The notes: generated by a model from the letters alone, not told the origin. Counted from the stretch's first letter, positions 48,661 to 60,385 are shown. The stretch: DNA of 64,000 nucleotides from Protopterus annectens (GCF_019279795.1 NC_056733.1:1114649682-1114713681); one strand, 5' to 3'. Numbers and translations: made by a program.

Positions 48661-51109
48661 ATCTGCATACCCTAACTATAAACATGTGTCCTGTCCATTT
48701 TAATGAATATGTTTATCTTTACCAAATTGTTCATGTTGCTTTTTATTGTGGAGTTTGGATTATATGTTAAAGGTAATGAAGTATTAAAAGTGATGGCTTT
48801 TTTGATGTAATACACCGATTTCCTCACAGTTTTACCACTTAGAATGTACATTTTACAAGTAAACATGTGCATCCTGAAAGTCAAGGACTTTTGAGAAGTG
48901 AAGTGTTCTGTCCAAGCAGAATTACAAGCTACAACTTCGACTAGCATATTGCTACTTAAAAAACTAATTTTACATGTTACTTTCCACAACGCATGAAACA
49001 TTTAATTCCTTATTACAGCTTTTTGGACTTGTTTCTTAAAAGTTTGTTTTTCTGAATATGAGACACCAGCTTTCTTAGCTGTTACACATTATAAGGCAAA
49101 TCCTACATTGTAAAAATTCTATCCCCTACTATAGGGAGAAGGCAACTTTACATACAACCCAGTAACCTTTTAAAAAATAAATACATAATTAGTGTTTTCT
49201 TAAAATAAACATATTAGATATTGCAGCACTTGATTTTACTGTCATTTGTGCTTCCAGTTTCAAGTCTAGTCACTTGACAAATTTTAGTGCATTTTGTATC
49301 CTTAAATAGCTGGAATTCAAGCAGCACTTGTGCTTTGACTAATGTTTGCACTCATGCTATTGATAATCAGGTTACATAATGTTCAGAAACACTCATCCTG
49401 TCTGTGGAACAGCTAATTTACACATTTCTAAAATGAAAAGCAAATATGGAAACAGAAGTTGTTCGGTATTCCTTGATAAAATTTGGATTACACTTCACCC
49501 TAAGATAGATATCTGAAAAATATGTTATTCAATTTTCTTCAAACATATTTACAGACAAAGTGGAAGTGTCACTGCAGTGCAACCTGGTAATCAAGAAATT
49601 GGATGAGAAATACACTTGTTTGCAAGCCCAGTATTACTGTGCTATGTTCTGTTAATTTGTAATGGCTTTCCAAATGCTCGTTTTGTAATACTTTTTTCAT
49701 GTTTTCTTAAGTATTAGTAATCACAGATGTCTGAATCAGTCTGTATTGTACATTAAGTTGTCTGTCTATAGTGCAAATGAGAACCAAGTTGAATGATGAT
49801 TTTACAATGTATTCACTTGCATGAAAATGACGTGTCAGATATTTTATGTTGTTATTCTGTATCATTTCCAATTATCAGTAACATTTTTAATTCTTACTCT
49901 ATACGTTTGCATAACTCTTAACTTCTTTGTTCAAGAAATGGGGACAAAGACAAAAGTAATGGGGCAGAAGCCCCACATCAGGGCCAATGTTTAAAAATTA
50001 CTATAATTTACTCAGAAAGTTAATAGGAAAAATGCACCAAACTGCATTTTCTAAAGAGAATAAGTATGAAATCTAATGTGTGGAACTACTGACTAATGGT
50101 AATCATCAGTGATTTACTAGAAAATCCAAAATGTCATGAGTGAGGGAAGTGGCAAAAATGAGGCAAAACAAAGGCAGGTAAGCATTGTATGCATGTACTA
50201 CTACTACTTTTTGAAGTTGTTCTCCTTGGGTCTATTTGCACATTTCTGATTACAAATATAACTATTACATGGATTTTGAAGAAGGCTTTGAGGTACGAGA
50301 CTCTACTCAACTCAACATTTATTATAGTATTTTATCATAGACAGTCTATCAAGAAAATGAAATTGAAAGCAAAACACATTTTAGAAATATACCTCTCAAG
50401 TGACCTCATTAGCAGGAATGTTCCTCATTTTGGGTTTTAAAAAGCTTATGTTCCTCAAAGTTCCACACTGAAAGGGTCTGTCACTCATTCAATGTTAGGA
50501 ATTTTTTACTGATATCCATGCTAAATACTACTATTGAATCATATTAATGCATCAGAAGAACTTTTTATAAGTATAAAATAGCACATTTTAATCATTTATG
50601 AGCTTCCTTCTTGAAGTTGTTAGTAAGTTTTTAGTAGGTGTTCCACATTTTGCCCATTTTTTCCACATTATGAGAGGTAATGTACCCTATTCTGGAGATG
50701 GAAGGTTGATAGCTACGTTTAAAAAGGAAAAAAGCACAATTAACTTTTATTACATTGTTTTATCACAAATAACGTAAAAATGCAATTCTAACAATTGCTA
50801 TAAACTATACCAGCGTAGGGCACATTTAATACAGTATAGTTCGATGCATGTATGGAAGATACACATCAAAATAATTTCACAAGGAAATAAAAATGTTAAT
50901 TTAAAACATCATATACCAAAAATTCAGCATCTCCAAATTACAACAGAATATTAACATTCCAAATTAAAATATTAAAAAAAAAATAAGAAGAAAAATGTGG
51001 GTTACCACGCTTGTAAGATTTTTTCAACACATTTTGTTATGCACCACATTCTTTATTTACCAAAGTATCAATGTACAAATCCACTGCCTGCTTATCAGAT
51101 CCTTCACCT
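48661..51109. other. AT-rich region without recognised genes
   Basis: Only short frames are seen on either strand. No splice-flanked exon-like segment or element end is convincing. Confidence 0.5.
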
Positions 51110-51640
51110 CTGTTGTCAGGACAACAGTGGCTATCTTTGCTGCGCCCCCTTCAGTCCATTCTCTAGACTGCTCGTTGTAAGCTTTCGCGAGTACGGATAT
51201 GGCGTCTCTTCACCTACAGGTCAGTGTTCCCAGGCACTTTGGATTTGTTATTCCATAGCTGGACCTGTTGCATCCTAATTCTGTCAGGAGCTGGTCGATT
51301 TTGTGTTCTTAAGACTCGGTTAGACACTAAGCTGATGTTTTTACTCTCCAGGCCGTAAGACTCCGCGGCCTTTCCTCACCCCAAGCCCGTAACTCAAGTA
51401 ACAGAGGTACCGCTTGGGAGAAGGTGTGGATATAGCAGATGCGCTGGTTATATGTAGTATTAATTATTTCAGTGTTCCTGTTGACTGTCTGTCTCGGAAC
51501 CTTGTGTGCCTGCCGGATTGTGTATTCGCAGCGCACACGTGTAGGAAGTGTCGGTATGTTGTGTATCACTCGCTGTCATGACGTATTTGACTCGTGGAAG
51601 GCGGGTTGTTCAGTTGTTTGTGTAGAGACGGCATCCCAAC
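51110..51640 (+). promoter_or_regulatory. CpG-enriched patch, candidate promoter
   Basis: CpG dinucleotides are dense here (TTTCGCGAGTACGG, CCGTAAGACTCCGCGGCC, ATTCGCAGCGCACACGTG, CATGACGTATTTGACTCG) but rare elsewhere in the window. TTCGCGAG at about 51,184-51,191 resembles the TCTCGCGAGA core-promoter element, and CATGACGT is CRE-like. An ATG followed by a good splice donor lies just downstream of the TCGCGAG motif. No TATA box is obvious, as is usual for CpG promoters. Confidence 0.5.
51199..51219 (+). CDS. Candidate first coding exon of a small host gene
   Basis: ATGGCGTCTCTTCACCTACAG codes MASLHLQ and ends exactly at a strong donor (CAG|GTCAGT, phase 0). The start has G at -3 and G at +4 and lies about 10 bp downstream of a TCGCGAG motif in the only CpG-rich patch of the window. 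The exon is too short to identify a family. It would connect in phase with the candidate exon at 56,935-56,956. I do not recognise the product. Confidence 0.35.
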
Positions 51641-52697
51641 AGGTGTTGGAGTGGGTTTTCTTTTCTTAAAACGTTTGGTTTAGGTACTGTTGTGAACTGT
51701 GGTAGTTATGTGGAGATGTGTCACGAGAATTACCTTTAATTCAGTTATGTGAACTTTCTTGGAAATTACGGGGATTCTTCTTTTTTTGTAGTTAGAAGTA
51801 GTGTGGCATTGGCATGTCTGTATGTTTACACTTTTTGTATTGTTGCAAATTAGCTTTGTTTTTCGTGAATATATGTGAACTGACTTGTATATTAGTGAAG
51901 TATCTACTAAATTCTTGGACCTGCTCTTGCAGTCACCCAACTTAATCTAAATGTTCTCTTTCCTAATCCCCTCCTTTCGTCTGTTTCACTCCATCTCGTA
52001 TCCTCCATTGTACCCTAACATTTATCATACTAAAAATGTCTTATCCTGTTGAATTTTTGCATTTTTTCTTTTTTGTTACCTATCCCCTGCTTCATAATTG
52101 CTAGTAAATGTACTTTGGACTCGTTACTGCGAAAACTATTGTAATTATTGTACTTTTAGTTTATACTTCTACTGTGGTTTTAGGATGAAACTATTAGTGA
52201 TTACTGTTAAACTGTTTGTAACACCATTTTACTTAATTACAATTAATATGAAAATAGTACATTATCTTCTGGAGCTTGTTTCTCCACTAAAAATAGGCAT
52301 CTGCCCATTCAGACTAACCGGTCAACAAATGTCAAATAAATAAAATTGAACATGCTTTTTGTGGGAAACCAATAGTAAGTTTTCGGCTTCTGCTGACAAA
52401 CTGCCAGCAGCTGTGTGGTATGTAGACTTGTCAAAAGTTGTTGTTCTGAGTTATTTATTTTTGCTTCTTATTTTGTTGTTGCCTCTTTCTTCACTGGTAT
52501 TGTAATATTATGACTTTTATTCCCTTCCATTTTTCTTGTCAGTGTACATTGTTGTACTTCTTTCTAGTATTATTTTTAAGGGAGCTAGCACCTCCTACCC
52601 CCATACACACATCCACACCATTTTTGGAGTGCTACAGAAAGGAGGTGGGAGGTCAGGTGACAATTTAGTCCCACTGGAAAGCAGAACAGGCAGTAGA
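51641..52697 (+). other. Candidate intron sequence, no feature seen
   Basis: AT-rich with short frames only. If the candidate gene is real, this is part of its first intron. Confidence 0.4.
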
Positions 52698-52713
52698 ATT
52701 ACTGTATGTAACA
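52698..52713. other. Target-site duplication, left
   Basis: ATTACTGTATGTAACA occurs here and at 56,406-56,421, exactly bounding the inverted Penelope-like insertion. Confidence 0.88.
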
Positions 52714-53778
52714 AGAACACTGGCTCGGCAGTAAAAACCAATACAACTTTGAAGAACTTTGAAAACAGTCAGTTGCCGGACACTGAAGAATGAAAATTGT
52801 CCTTTAATTCCAAAAGCAACAGTCACGAATAACACACAGCACCACAATAAAAACGGAATAAATGTTAAGCGCTTTCTCCCGGTTTTTAATACCAGGCTTC
52901 CTCAGAACAATTCATTTTCACACAGCCATAGGTTTAAATATCTAATCAGTGAGGTCACATGTTCCAATTCGATGACGAAAATTTCGTCATGAAAAATAAA
53001 TATAAGTTGCAAAACACAATTTGTGACCTTCTGTAAGCACCAGTTCAAAGAACATATAATTAATTAAAATACGTTAGTCTGTGTATTTAATCACGTAGCT
53101 ACAAAATGTATACACTACAAGTACTAAAAACAAGTGCTTAACTGTTCGTTCAGTCAAATAACTAAAAATGCTGCGTTAAAAGTTAACAGTAAATATGTTA
53201 ATAAGTAAATAAATAAATAATCAAAAGAGACCTGGAACCACGAAAGACATAAAAACCATGTCCTAATAATAAATTTAAAAAAAAATTTAAAAAAAAATTT
53301 TTTAGTTCAAACAATTAATATATTTATACATAAAAATGTTATACAGGAAAATAATGAGGTGTATCTTTCCTGGTAAAAACTTCTTTGTATATCAACACTA
53401 AAATAAATTGACATAACCAAATTACAAAATTACAACAAGTAAGACTCATGAAAGGGATGAAGCAGCTAAAATCTGACAAGAATAAATTCACGGGTATCAT
53501 ATCTATAACCTAGCAGCTCTCAACTTGAGAACGCCGCTAATATTAATGTTTTCATTTAGTCCCGGTTTCCTACCCGCATCTAACTTAAGTTGCCACAACA
53601 GCTCTCAATATTCCAACTTTGTCTCTCAGCTTCCACGCCGAGGGTCTAAATCTACTTGCTCTAATACCACAAATTTCAAGTTCATATTAGGGCATAAAAG
53701 GGAATGTTTGTAAAAGGCATTAGTCTCCTTCTTTTTACTAATATCATAAAGATGTTCATAAATTCTTCTATTTATTCA
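52714..53778 (-). repeat. Left inverted arm of the Penelope insertion
   Basis: Reverse complement of 55,109-56,379, including the C-terminal GIY-YIG codons and the whole terminal repeat, with scattered differences. It lacks a ~196-bp segment present in the right arm. Confidence 0.88.
52860..52905 (-). ncRNA. Hammerhead-ribozyme-like motif (left arm copy)
   Basis: On the minus strand CTGAGGA lies at 52,905-52,899, followed by AGCCTGGTATTAAAAACCGG and GAAA (52,876-52,873). The core matches the right arm, with one extra A in the stem II loop. Confidence 0.45.
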
Positions 53779-55381
53779 CAGGGGGGATCACGGAGCCATT
53801 AGCCATATCTTTCGACACTATGGTTAAAAAATTTGTGGATTCAATTCAGCACATTGTCAAGGATTCTTGGGATTTTTTAAAAAAGATTAACAAAAAATTA
53901 TTTGACAAAGAATTATTAATGGTGACTATAGATGTCATAGAGCTTTTTCCGAGTTTTCCCCATGAGAAGGGCCTAGAATGGTTCTCTAACTTATTGGTTA
54001 CTGAATCTGGATTGGATGGGAAAATTATTGATTTGGTGTTGGAATTTACAGAGACAGTTCTCAAAAATAATTTTGTATATTTTAATGGTGAATATTATCA
54101 CCAAAAGAAAGGTGTAGCTATGGGGGCAGCTTGTGCCCCCTTATATACAAATTGTGTTTTGTATTTTTGGGAAAATAAATTTATATTGGAAACAGTATGG
54201 ATGAAGTATATAGTACAATATAGCAGATTTTTGGATGATATTTGTTTATTATGGAAAGGAACAAAGGAAAAATTTGACAATTTTTTTAATTACATTAATG
54301 AAACAACGGAATTTTTAAAATTTACTATGAATTTGAATGAGGGAAGATTAGATTATCTAGACATTTCTTTATATAAAGATGGGTTAAAAAAATTGTTTTC
54401 AATCAAGAATATTTTGTAAAAAAAACTTTTCAAATATGTATTTGCACTTTGAGAGTGGTCACCCCTTGTTTCAAAAGAAAGGGATTGTGAAGGGACAATT
54501 AATTAGGGCATCTAGAATGACGAGTAAGTTGGATCAATTTTTAGAAGAGGTGTCCTTTATAAAGACCTTATTTTTGAAAAGGAAATATCCGGGTGATTTT
54601 ATTGAAGGTATTGTTAAGGAAGTGATTGAAAACAGAGATGTCAAATATTACCCTTTGATTGGTAAAGGAAATACTATTGATATGTCAGGTAATACTAGTT
54701 TAAATGATATGAATGGAGCCTTCATCCACACTTTCTCTGAGACATCATTTGAGATTGAATCCATTATTAAGAAATTTTGGCATGTTTTGAGAACAAATGA
54801 AGATGTATCAGATTATATTCCCGCCCAACCAAGGTTTATTAGAAAAAGGGATTTAAATCTTAAAGATTATTTGGAAAGAGGTAATAGAGAGGTTAAACGT
54901 GACAATAAAAAGTTGAAAGGTACTTTTAAATGTGGTTCTTGTAACCAATGTGCCCTTATATTAAACAAGACCTCTTTGTTTATTCCCTCTAGGAAATTTA
55001 ATTTAAGACCTGCACAATACTTTAATTGTAAATCGAAAAGGGTAGTCTATCTGGGGACATGTGTTACATGTTCGAGTTTTTATATAGGGAAAATGGAAAG
55101 GCCTTTAAATAGAAGAATTTATGAGCATCTTTATGATATTAGTAAAAAGAAGGAGACTAATGCCTTTTACAAACATTCCCTTTTATGCCCCAATATGAAC
55201 TTGAAATTTGTGGTATTAGAGCAAGTAGATTTAGACCCTCGGGGTGGAAGCTGGGAGACAAAATTGGAATATAGAGAGCTGCTGTGGCAACTTAATTTAG
55301 ATGCGGGTAGGAAACCGGGACTAAATGAAAACATTAATATTAGCAGCATTCTCAAGTTGAGAGCTGCTAGGTTATAGATAT

Positions 55382-55577
55382 AGAGAAACCGCCAAAAAGG
55401 AAACAGTACCAGTAAAACAAATAGGTCCACGACCTGGAAGGTGGCGCTGGAAATCCAGAAATGGAAAAGCCAAGTAAAAATGCTGATGTTCCTTCTTCTG
55501 CTGAAGCAGAAAATAAAAGGCTTCTAATCGAGTAAAATTTCTTATTTTATTGAAACGATCACATAGGTTATAGATAT
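55382..55577. other. Extra ~196-bp segment in the right arm only
   Basis: A 14-bp direct repeat TAGGTTATAGATAT lies at 55,368-55,381 and ends the segment at 55,564-55,577. The left arm has one copy and none of the segment. This looks like a later short insertion with target duplication, or a deletion between repeats in the left arm. Confidence 0.65.
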
Positions 55578-56184
55578 GATACCCGTGAATTTATTCTTTT
55601 CAGATTTTAGCTGCTTCATCCCTTTCATGAGTCTTACTTGTTGTAATTTTGTAATTTGGTTATGTCAATTTATTTTAGTGTTGATATACAAAGAAGTTGT
55701 TTTTACTAGGAAAGATACACCTCATTATTTTCCTGTATAACATTTTTATGTATAAATATATTAATTGTTTGAACTAAAAAAATAAAAAAAAATTTTTTTT
55801 TTAATTTATTATTAGGACATGTTTTTTTAACAATGTATGTTTTTCTTGGTTCCAGGTCTCTTTTGATTATTTATTTACTTATTAACATATTTACTGTTAA
55901 CTTTTAACGCAGCAATTTTAGTTATTTGACTGAACGAACAGTTAAAACACTTGTTTTTAGTACGTGTAGTGTATACATTTTGTAGCTACGTGATTAAATA
56001 CACAGACTAACGTATTTTAATTAATTATATGTTCTTTGAATTGGTGCTTACAGAAGGTCACAAATTGTGTTTTGCAACTTATATTTATATTTATTTTTCA
56101 TGACAAAATTTTCGTCATCGAATTGGAACATGTGATGTCACTGATTAGATATTTAAACTTATGGCTGTGTGAAAATGAATTGTT

Positions 56185-56230
56185 CTGAGGAAGCCTGGTA
56201 TTAAAACCGGGAGAAAGCGCTTAACGTTTA
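56185..56230 (+). ncRNA. Hammerhead-ribozyme-like motif in the Penelope terminal repeat (right arm)
   Basis: CTGAGGA (fits CUGANGA) at 56,185-56,191. Stem II is CCTGGT (56,194-56,199) pairing with ACCGGG (56,206-56,211) with one G-T pair, and GAAA is at 56,213-56,216. A short stem III (AGCG with CGTT) can follow. Stem I pairing is poor, so it may be degenerate. Penelope-like elements are known to carry hammerhead motifs in their terminal repeats. Confidence 0.45.
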
Positions 56231-56934
56231 TTCCGTTTTTATTGTGGTGCTGTGTGTTATTCGTGACTGTTGCTTTTGGAATTAAAGGACAATTTTCATT
56301 CTTCAGTGTCCGGCAACTGACTGTTTTCAAAGTTCTTCAAAGTTGTATTGGTTTTTACTGCCTAGCCGGTGTTCTTGTTTTTTCGTCATTTGCTTGTGGT
56401 TGTTTATTACTGTATGTAACATACTGATGTGATATTTACTGCTTATGCAGTGTTGCCAAGCAGAACAGAGCTCCTGTTCGATGGTAATACTCTTCTGATG
56501 TGCTTGTCCTTATGCATTATTACTAAAACCCTTTTTTTTTCCAAGTTTGCTAGCCGCACTTGTACCAAGCTGTGATTAACCCATGAGCAGTATGTTCAGT
56601 TTTGCTAAGTTGCAGTATAAATGACCATTTGTTCATCTGAAAAACAATATGCAGGTCAGTTCAGCAGGACACAGAATTATTTTGTCAAGTACTTAACACA
56701 ACATTGTTACAATTAACAGTTGTGAAAGCTTGTATCCCTGAGCAAGATGTGCTTACTAAATGTTTACTCAAGTATTCAAAATAGCAGAGTCACATGCCCA
56801 TTAAAAGTAACTTATCACTCAAAATTGTATCTTGTAATGCCAGCTGTATTTTGAGCAGCAATTCATGTGCTGCAGGGAAAGAAAGTGAATGGCCATTTTA
56901 ATTTGTTTCTTATTTTTTGCTATTGTGGTTTCAG

Positions 56935-56956
56935 GAGATGCCTGATAGAGTTTATG
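56935..56956 (+). CDS. Candidate 22-bp microexon of the same gene
   Basis: A good pyrimidine-rich acceptor (TTGCTATTGTGGTTTCAG) precedes GAGATGCCTGATAGAGTTTATG, followed by donor GTATGT. It enters in phase 0 and leaves in phase 1, which fits the exons proposed on either side (EMPDRVY). A 22-bp exon is small and chance is possible. Confidence 0.3.
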
Positions 56957-57347
56957 GTATGTAAATTGTGGTAAGTTGTTGATGTTCACAGTGGGTATGT
57001 GCAGTGAAGTATGTTTGATGGCTTCCATGCTGTCATAGAGTGGTATAATTAGCATGCCATGGTGCTGATGATGGTGGGGAACGGATAGAAGATTTAAAAA
57101 AAAGTCCATCCCTGCAATGTGTTCTAAAGGATTCTCTTCCCAACCTTCTCATTTTGAAAGAATAAATAAAAAAGATTTTACTTATTTACATTTGATGACT
57201 AACTCTGGATGTCCATGAGCGATGCCCCATTTTTAAATGAGTAATGAGGAAAACTCTCCATGGCAATAACCATCTTATGAAAATCAACTTGTAACGCATA
57301 ATGGAAATATAATACTTGGCATTCTGTCAAGAGCAGTGTCACTTGAG

Positions 57348-57544
57348 TGCCAGAACACCGAGAAGATAACATCATTGCACAGTTTAAATTGAATAAAAAT
57401 GACAGAGAGATGTTTTGGCATCATTGGGATATGCTTTCCAACACTCCAGCATTTGGGTGGTATCATTCTAAATATACATTTCCAACTGAGGATATACAGC
57501 CTTGGTGGGTAAGGGAATATTTCTTTGCACCAGCAAGTGAGTGA
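57348..57544 (+). CDS. Candidate terminal exon, Trp-rich small protein, unrecognised
   Basis: An open stretch reads PEHREDNIIAQFKLNKNDRE, then MFWHHWDMLSNTPAFGWYHS, ending QPWWVREYFFAPASE and a TGA. The composition (five Trp, several His, Tyr and Phe, mixed charges) is unlike the random frames and unlike any transposon family here. It can be entered in phase 1 after GAG (57,347) or CAG (57,353), but the acceptor is weak, with several AGs close by. A strong GTGAGT donor at 57,537 and a GTAAGG at 57,508 leave open that it continues into sequence near 57,866 (acceptor TGTTTTTTACAG). It could be a real exon or a decayed gene copy. I cannot name it. Confidence 0.35.
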
Positions 57545-58059
57545 GTGACAGGCTAGGAATATATATCAACAGTGAATGCAAATTGCAGAATTCAGGTGAT
57601 GAATTACCATATTCACCACAAAAAAGTGCTGTTTTTCAAAATGGATTTGTACAATATGGCTTACATGGTGTGTACCTGATTGCACCCATGTTCTAAATAA
57701 GCATTCTAGAACTGCGTTGTATGCCCTGTGTGTTTGTGAATTCCAGTATTTTTTACATTTGTATCTCCCAAAAAAGATGTCAATTGCTGCATCTGTGAAA
57801 GGAAAATGAAAGTTCATGTTCTGTGAATTGTATGACCCATTTACCTTTATTGTGTTTTTTACAGAGCTGTAGTTTTCAGTACTGCATAGATTACTCCAGA
57901 TGGGATTATTCCCAAAATCTGCATAGTGAAATATTTTTCCCAATACTGCCTTCTATGGCAGTATTGGTAATGATGGACAGAATTGTTGGTATTCAGATGA
58001 CTGTACTAAGACACACGGAGTCATGCTGGCCTGTGATTCAGTTTCCTGACCAGTTTTGA
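57545..58059 (+). other. Region downstream of the candidate terminal exon
   Basis: An acceptor-like TTATTGTGTTTTTTACAG at 57,848-57,865 opens a plus-strand frame up to 58,059 (YSRWDYSQNLHSEIFFPIL). It may be a further exon if splicing uses the GTAAGG at 57,508, or it may be 3' UTR. No domain is recognised. Confidence 0.25.
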
Positions 58060-58779
58060 ATGAAAACAAGAATTTCAAGAATCCTGGATTTTGCTCTTTT
58101 TAAGATTTAAAACTAAAAGTGATAGCTATTTATTCCATGGTATGGCAGCCATGGAATCAGTTTTATTTTATTTTTTTGTTGTTGTTTCATAACAATATAA
58201 GTGAAGTGGTCCAAGACATCCTTTTCAGACACAGGCACAGAGGTAACATATAACTGTGCAGTGATAACGCTTGGTTATGTAAGGTCATCTTAAGAAGACA
58301 GTACATCAAACCAGTAAAAGTCTCTCTTGATTTATGCACATACTTTCATAGGCCCTTATTAAAATTATAGCCAAGAGTACACTCAGGGAACTCTGCCATA
58401 TCACTCAGTACTGCTGGAGATTAATTGTGGCCTCAGTAATGTATATTATCCCCATATATCCCAGATGGCAATTTGTAGTTGCCCATCCTGACATCTTGAC
58501 TGGTTTAAAAGGCTGCTGGGGAAGTACTGTACTTGATATGTAAAGGGAGCCAATTAGATACCTGTCTTGCCAGCTATTTGTTAGTGTAATGGAATAGGAT
58601 TAGTTCACTATAGCAGGTGTTTGCTTTACCACCATTTCTGTATAGGTGAAATAGTTCAAAGAATGTGGGTACATTTATAACATGGAAAGTTAAACTGAAG
58701 TCACCCCTTTGGAGTCTGTATTAAACTGAGTGTAGGCTTTATTGAATGAGAGTTGCTGAGATTTCTTGAGTTAGTTTAG
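58060..58779. other. Unassigned AT-rich spacer
   Basis: No gene or repeat family is recognised. Confidence 0.5.
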
Positions 58780-59310
58780 GTGCTTAGTGATTACATGCCG
58801 AATGAGGCATTATGTTCAGTGAGGGTTCTAATAAAGCTGGAATAAAGTGGGACTGTGACTTCTGTAGTCCTTGAAAAGGTACTGTGAAAGGTACACTGAG
58901 CACGGTAGAGGGATTTTCTAACCATGACAGAAATGTGGTGGTCAGAAGAGAATTTAACTGACATAAGGTATTCAGGTCTCTGTCTAGAACAAATTTAAAT
59001 GGACTGTTACCTGTTATGGTGTATGATAATGGATTTACCAGAGGAAACTGTGTCCGATTTCTTAGCATTGAGGGTAAGACCACTATTAGCACACCAAGCA
59101 TTTGTTTGGTCCATTCTAGCAAATTTGTGTATCAGAATGGGATTTGATGACCGCCCCCAGTTTGCACACATCAACAAACTAACTAGAAGACAAACCTCTA
59201 TCGCACACTTAGTCTTGTATAGGTTCTTAATGGGAGATCTCCATTTATCAGTCTGTGGTAAATGATAATAGGCCAAGTAAACAGTTAAGCATATATAGTA
59301 AAACATTTAA
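58780..59310 (-). mobile_element. CR1/L2 LINE ORF2 C-terminal fragment
   Basis: The minus strand has CANWGRSSNPI and the block NSGLTLNAKKSDTVSSGKSI, which follows the RT palm (xxGLxLNxxKT), then a diverged DLGxxxD-type stretch (FVLDRDLNTLCQLNSLLTT) and FIPALLEPSLNIMP. It is old and broken. It differs from the 14,956 family, which has GLKLNAKKM in this position. Confidence 0.65.
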
Positions 59311-60289
59311 ATAAGCTAATGTTTCAAAATGTTATACCTGAAACAGTGATTATAAAGTAGAAAAAAGTGTGTGCCATCTACTTTTTAAATTAATTTATTG
59401 CAAGGGACAGCAAGAGAAAGATCTCTGATTCAAGACAGAAGCAGTCTTCAGTCATAATCACTTAAAGTAAAATCTCACTGCAGTTAAGCTTATTCAAGAG
59501 TTATTTTTCCTTTTGTTATCTTCTTGTTAGTGTTTACTGCCCAGAAGCACTAGAGAACTTCTTTCCACTTAAACTGCCACAGGTCATGACGATTCCACCA
59601 TTTCTTTCTGATTCTGATCTTTGTTTTCAGAAATAAATTTGTCAGCCTGCATGCCATAGGCTTGATTCTGCAATTTTCACTTTAGGTCACTGTCTGCAGT
59701 TTGGCATCCTGAAACTGTCTTGCTAAGTACAGCACAGTGCTATAAAGTTTTTCAAACAGCTAACTTGAAAAAGTTTTAATTAGTACTTTATAACTAAAAT
59801 CAAGATGATCTGTAGTGCAGCACTGCATAAACAAACCAGTTAGTACTCATTTTTGGATAATGAAGTGTTGTTTTTATCCATATATCTGTACATTTTAGCA
59901 GTACCAAAGCTTTAAAGATATCATTGGTGTGAACATTTCCATTTGCTTTACTTTTTTGCGTCTTGTATTGAAGAGAAAGTAAGTGGATCTTGAAATGCTT
60001 TAAATCAGTTTACATTAAATACAAATCAGTTAGAGAAACACTTAAAAAACATATAAGAAATCTGTGAGTCGCAGCACATTGATTGTAAATAAATGCAGGG
60101 TGAAAAACATGTTTATGATATTTAGGGTGTGTTATGTTATGGGGGCCCACACTCCATTCTGGAAGGAGGTTAAAGAAGGAAAAAAAACATGTCAGTCTGA
60201 CACTTTTGGAGTTGAAAAGAAAAGATGTGTTATACTATACAAATAATTTGCTGTTATAGCATCCCCAACATGAATAATGATCATTTTAA
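59311..60289. other. Unassigned AT-rich spacer
   Basis: No gene or repeat family is recognised. Confidence 0.5.
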
Positions 60290-60385
60290 TTTTTTTTGAA
60301 TTTATTAATGAAAAAGGGAACCTGAGTAATATGATTAGAGTGGGTGATTTCAACTTTCCAAATGTAAATTGGAAACTGTGAATGT
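60290..60385 (+). mobile_element. CR1/L2 LINE endonuclease scrap
   Basis: The plus strand reads NLSNMIRVGDFNFPNVNWK, the GDFN endonuclease block with its Asp and Asn kept. Neighbouring blocks are not recognisable. Confidence 0.6.

Larger units (their letters stand above)
55109..56379 (+). repeat. Right inverted arm of the Penelope insertion
   Basis: Matches the reverse complement of 52,714-53,778 from TAAATAGAAGAATTTATGA to GTTCTTGTT, apart from the extra segment at about 55,382-55,577. Confidence 0.88.
52714..56405 (+). mobile_element. Penelope-like element, head-to-head composite insertion
   Basis: A plus-strand 5'-truncated copy (53,779-56,405) is joined head-to-head to a shorter minus-strand copy (52,714-53,778). 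The plus copy begins inside the RT: TIDVIELFPSFPHEKGL, QKKGVAMGAACAP, and YSRFLDDICLLWKG with the catalytic Asp pair (53,820-54,419). A second frame (54,436-55,377) has FESGHPLFQKKGIVKGQLIR, the CGSCNQC cysteine cluster and the GIY-YIG endonuclease (VVYLGTCVTCSSFYIG, then RPLNRRIYEH). The terminal repeat follows to about 56,379. The coding part is split over two frames and lacks the N-terminus, so it is not whole. One 16-bp target duplication encloses both copies. Confidence 0.88.

Noticed and set aside
47250-56405. The two Penelope-like elements as one rearranged copy
   Set aside because: Their GIY-YIG and terminal-repeat sequences differ too much (FYIGQTSHPL against FYIGKMERPL, and different stem II loops), so they are separate families.
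57566-57943. A 125-codon minus-strand frame
   Set aside because: No recognisable domain. A few frames of this length are expected by chance in 64 kb of AT-rich DNA, and it lies opposite a candidate plus-strand exon region.
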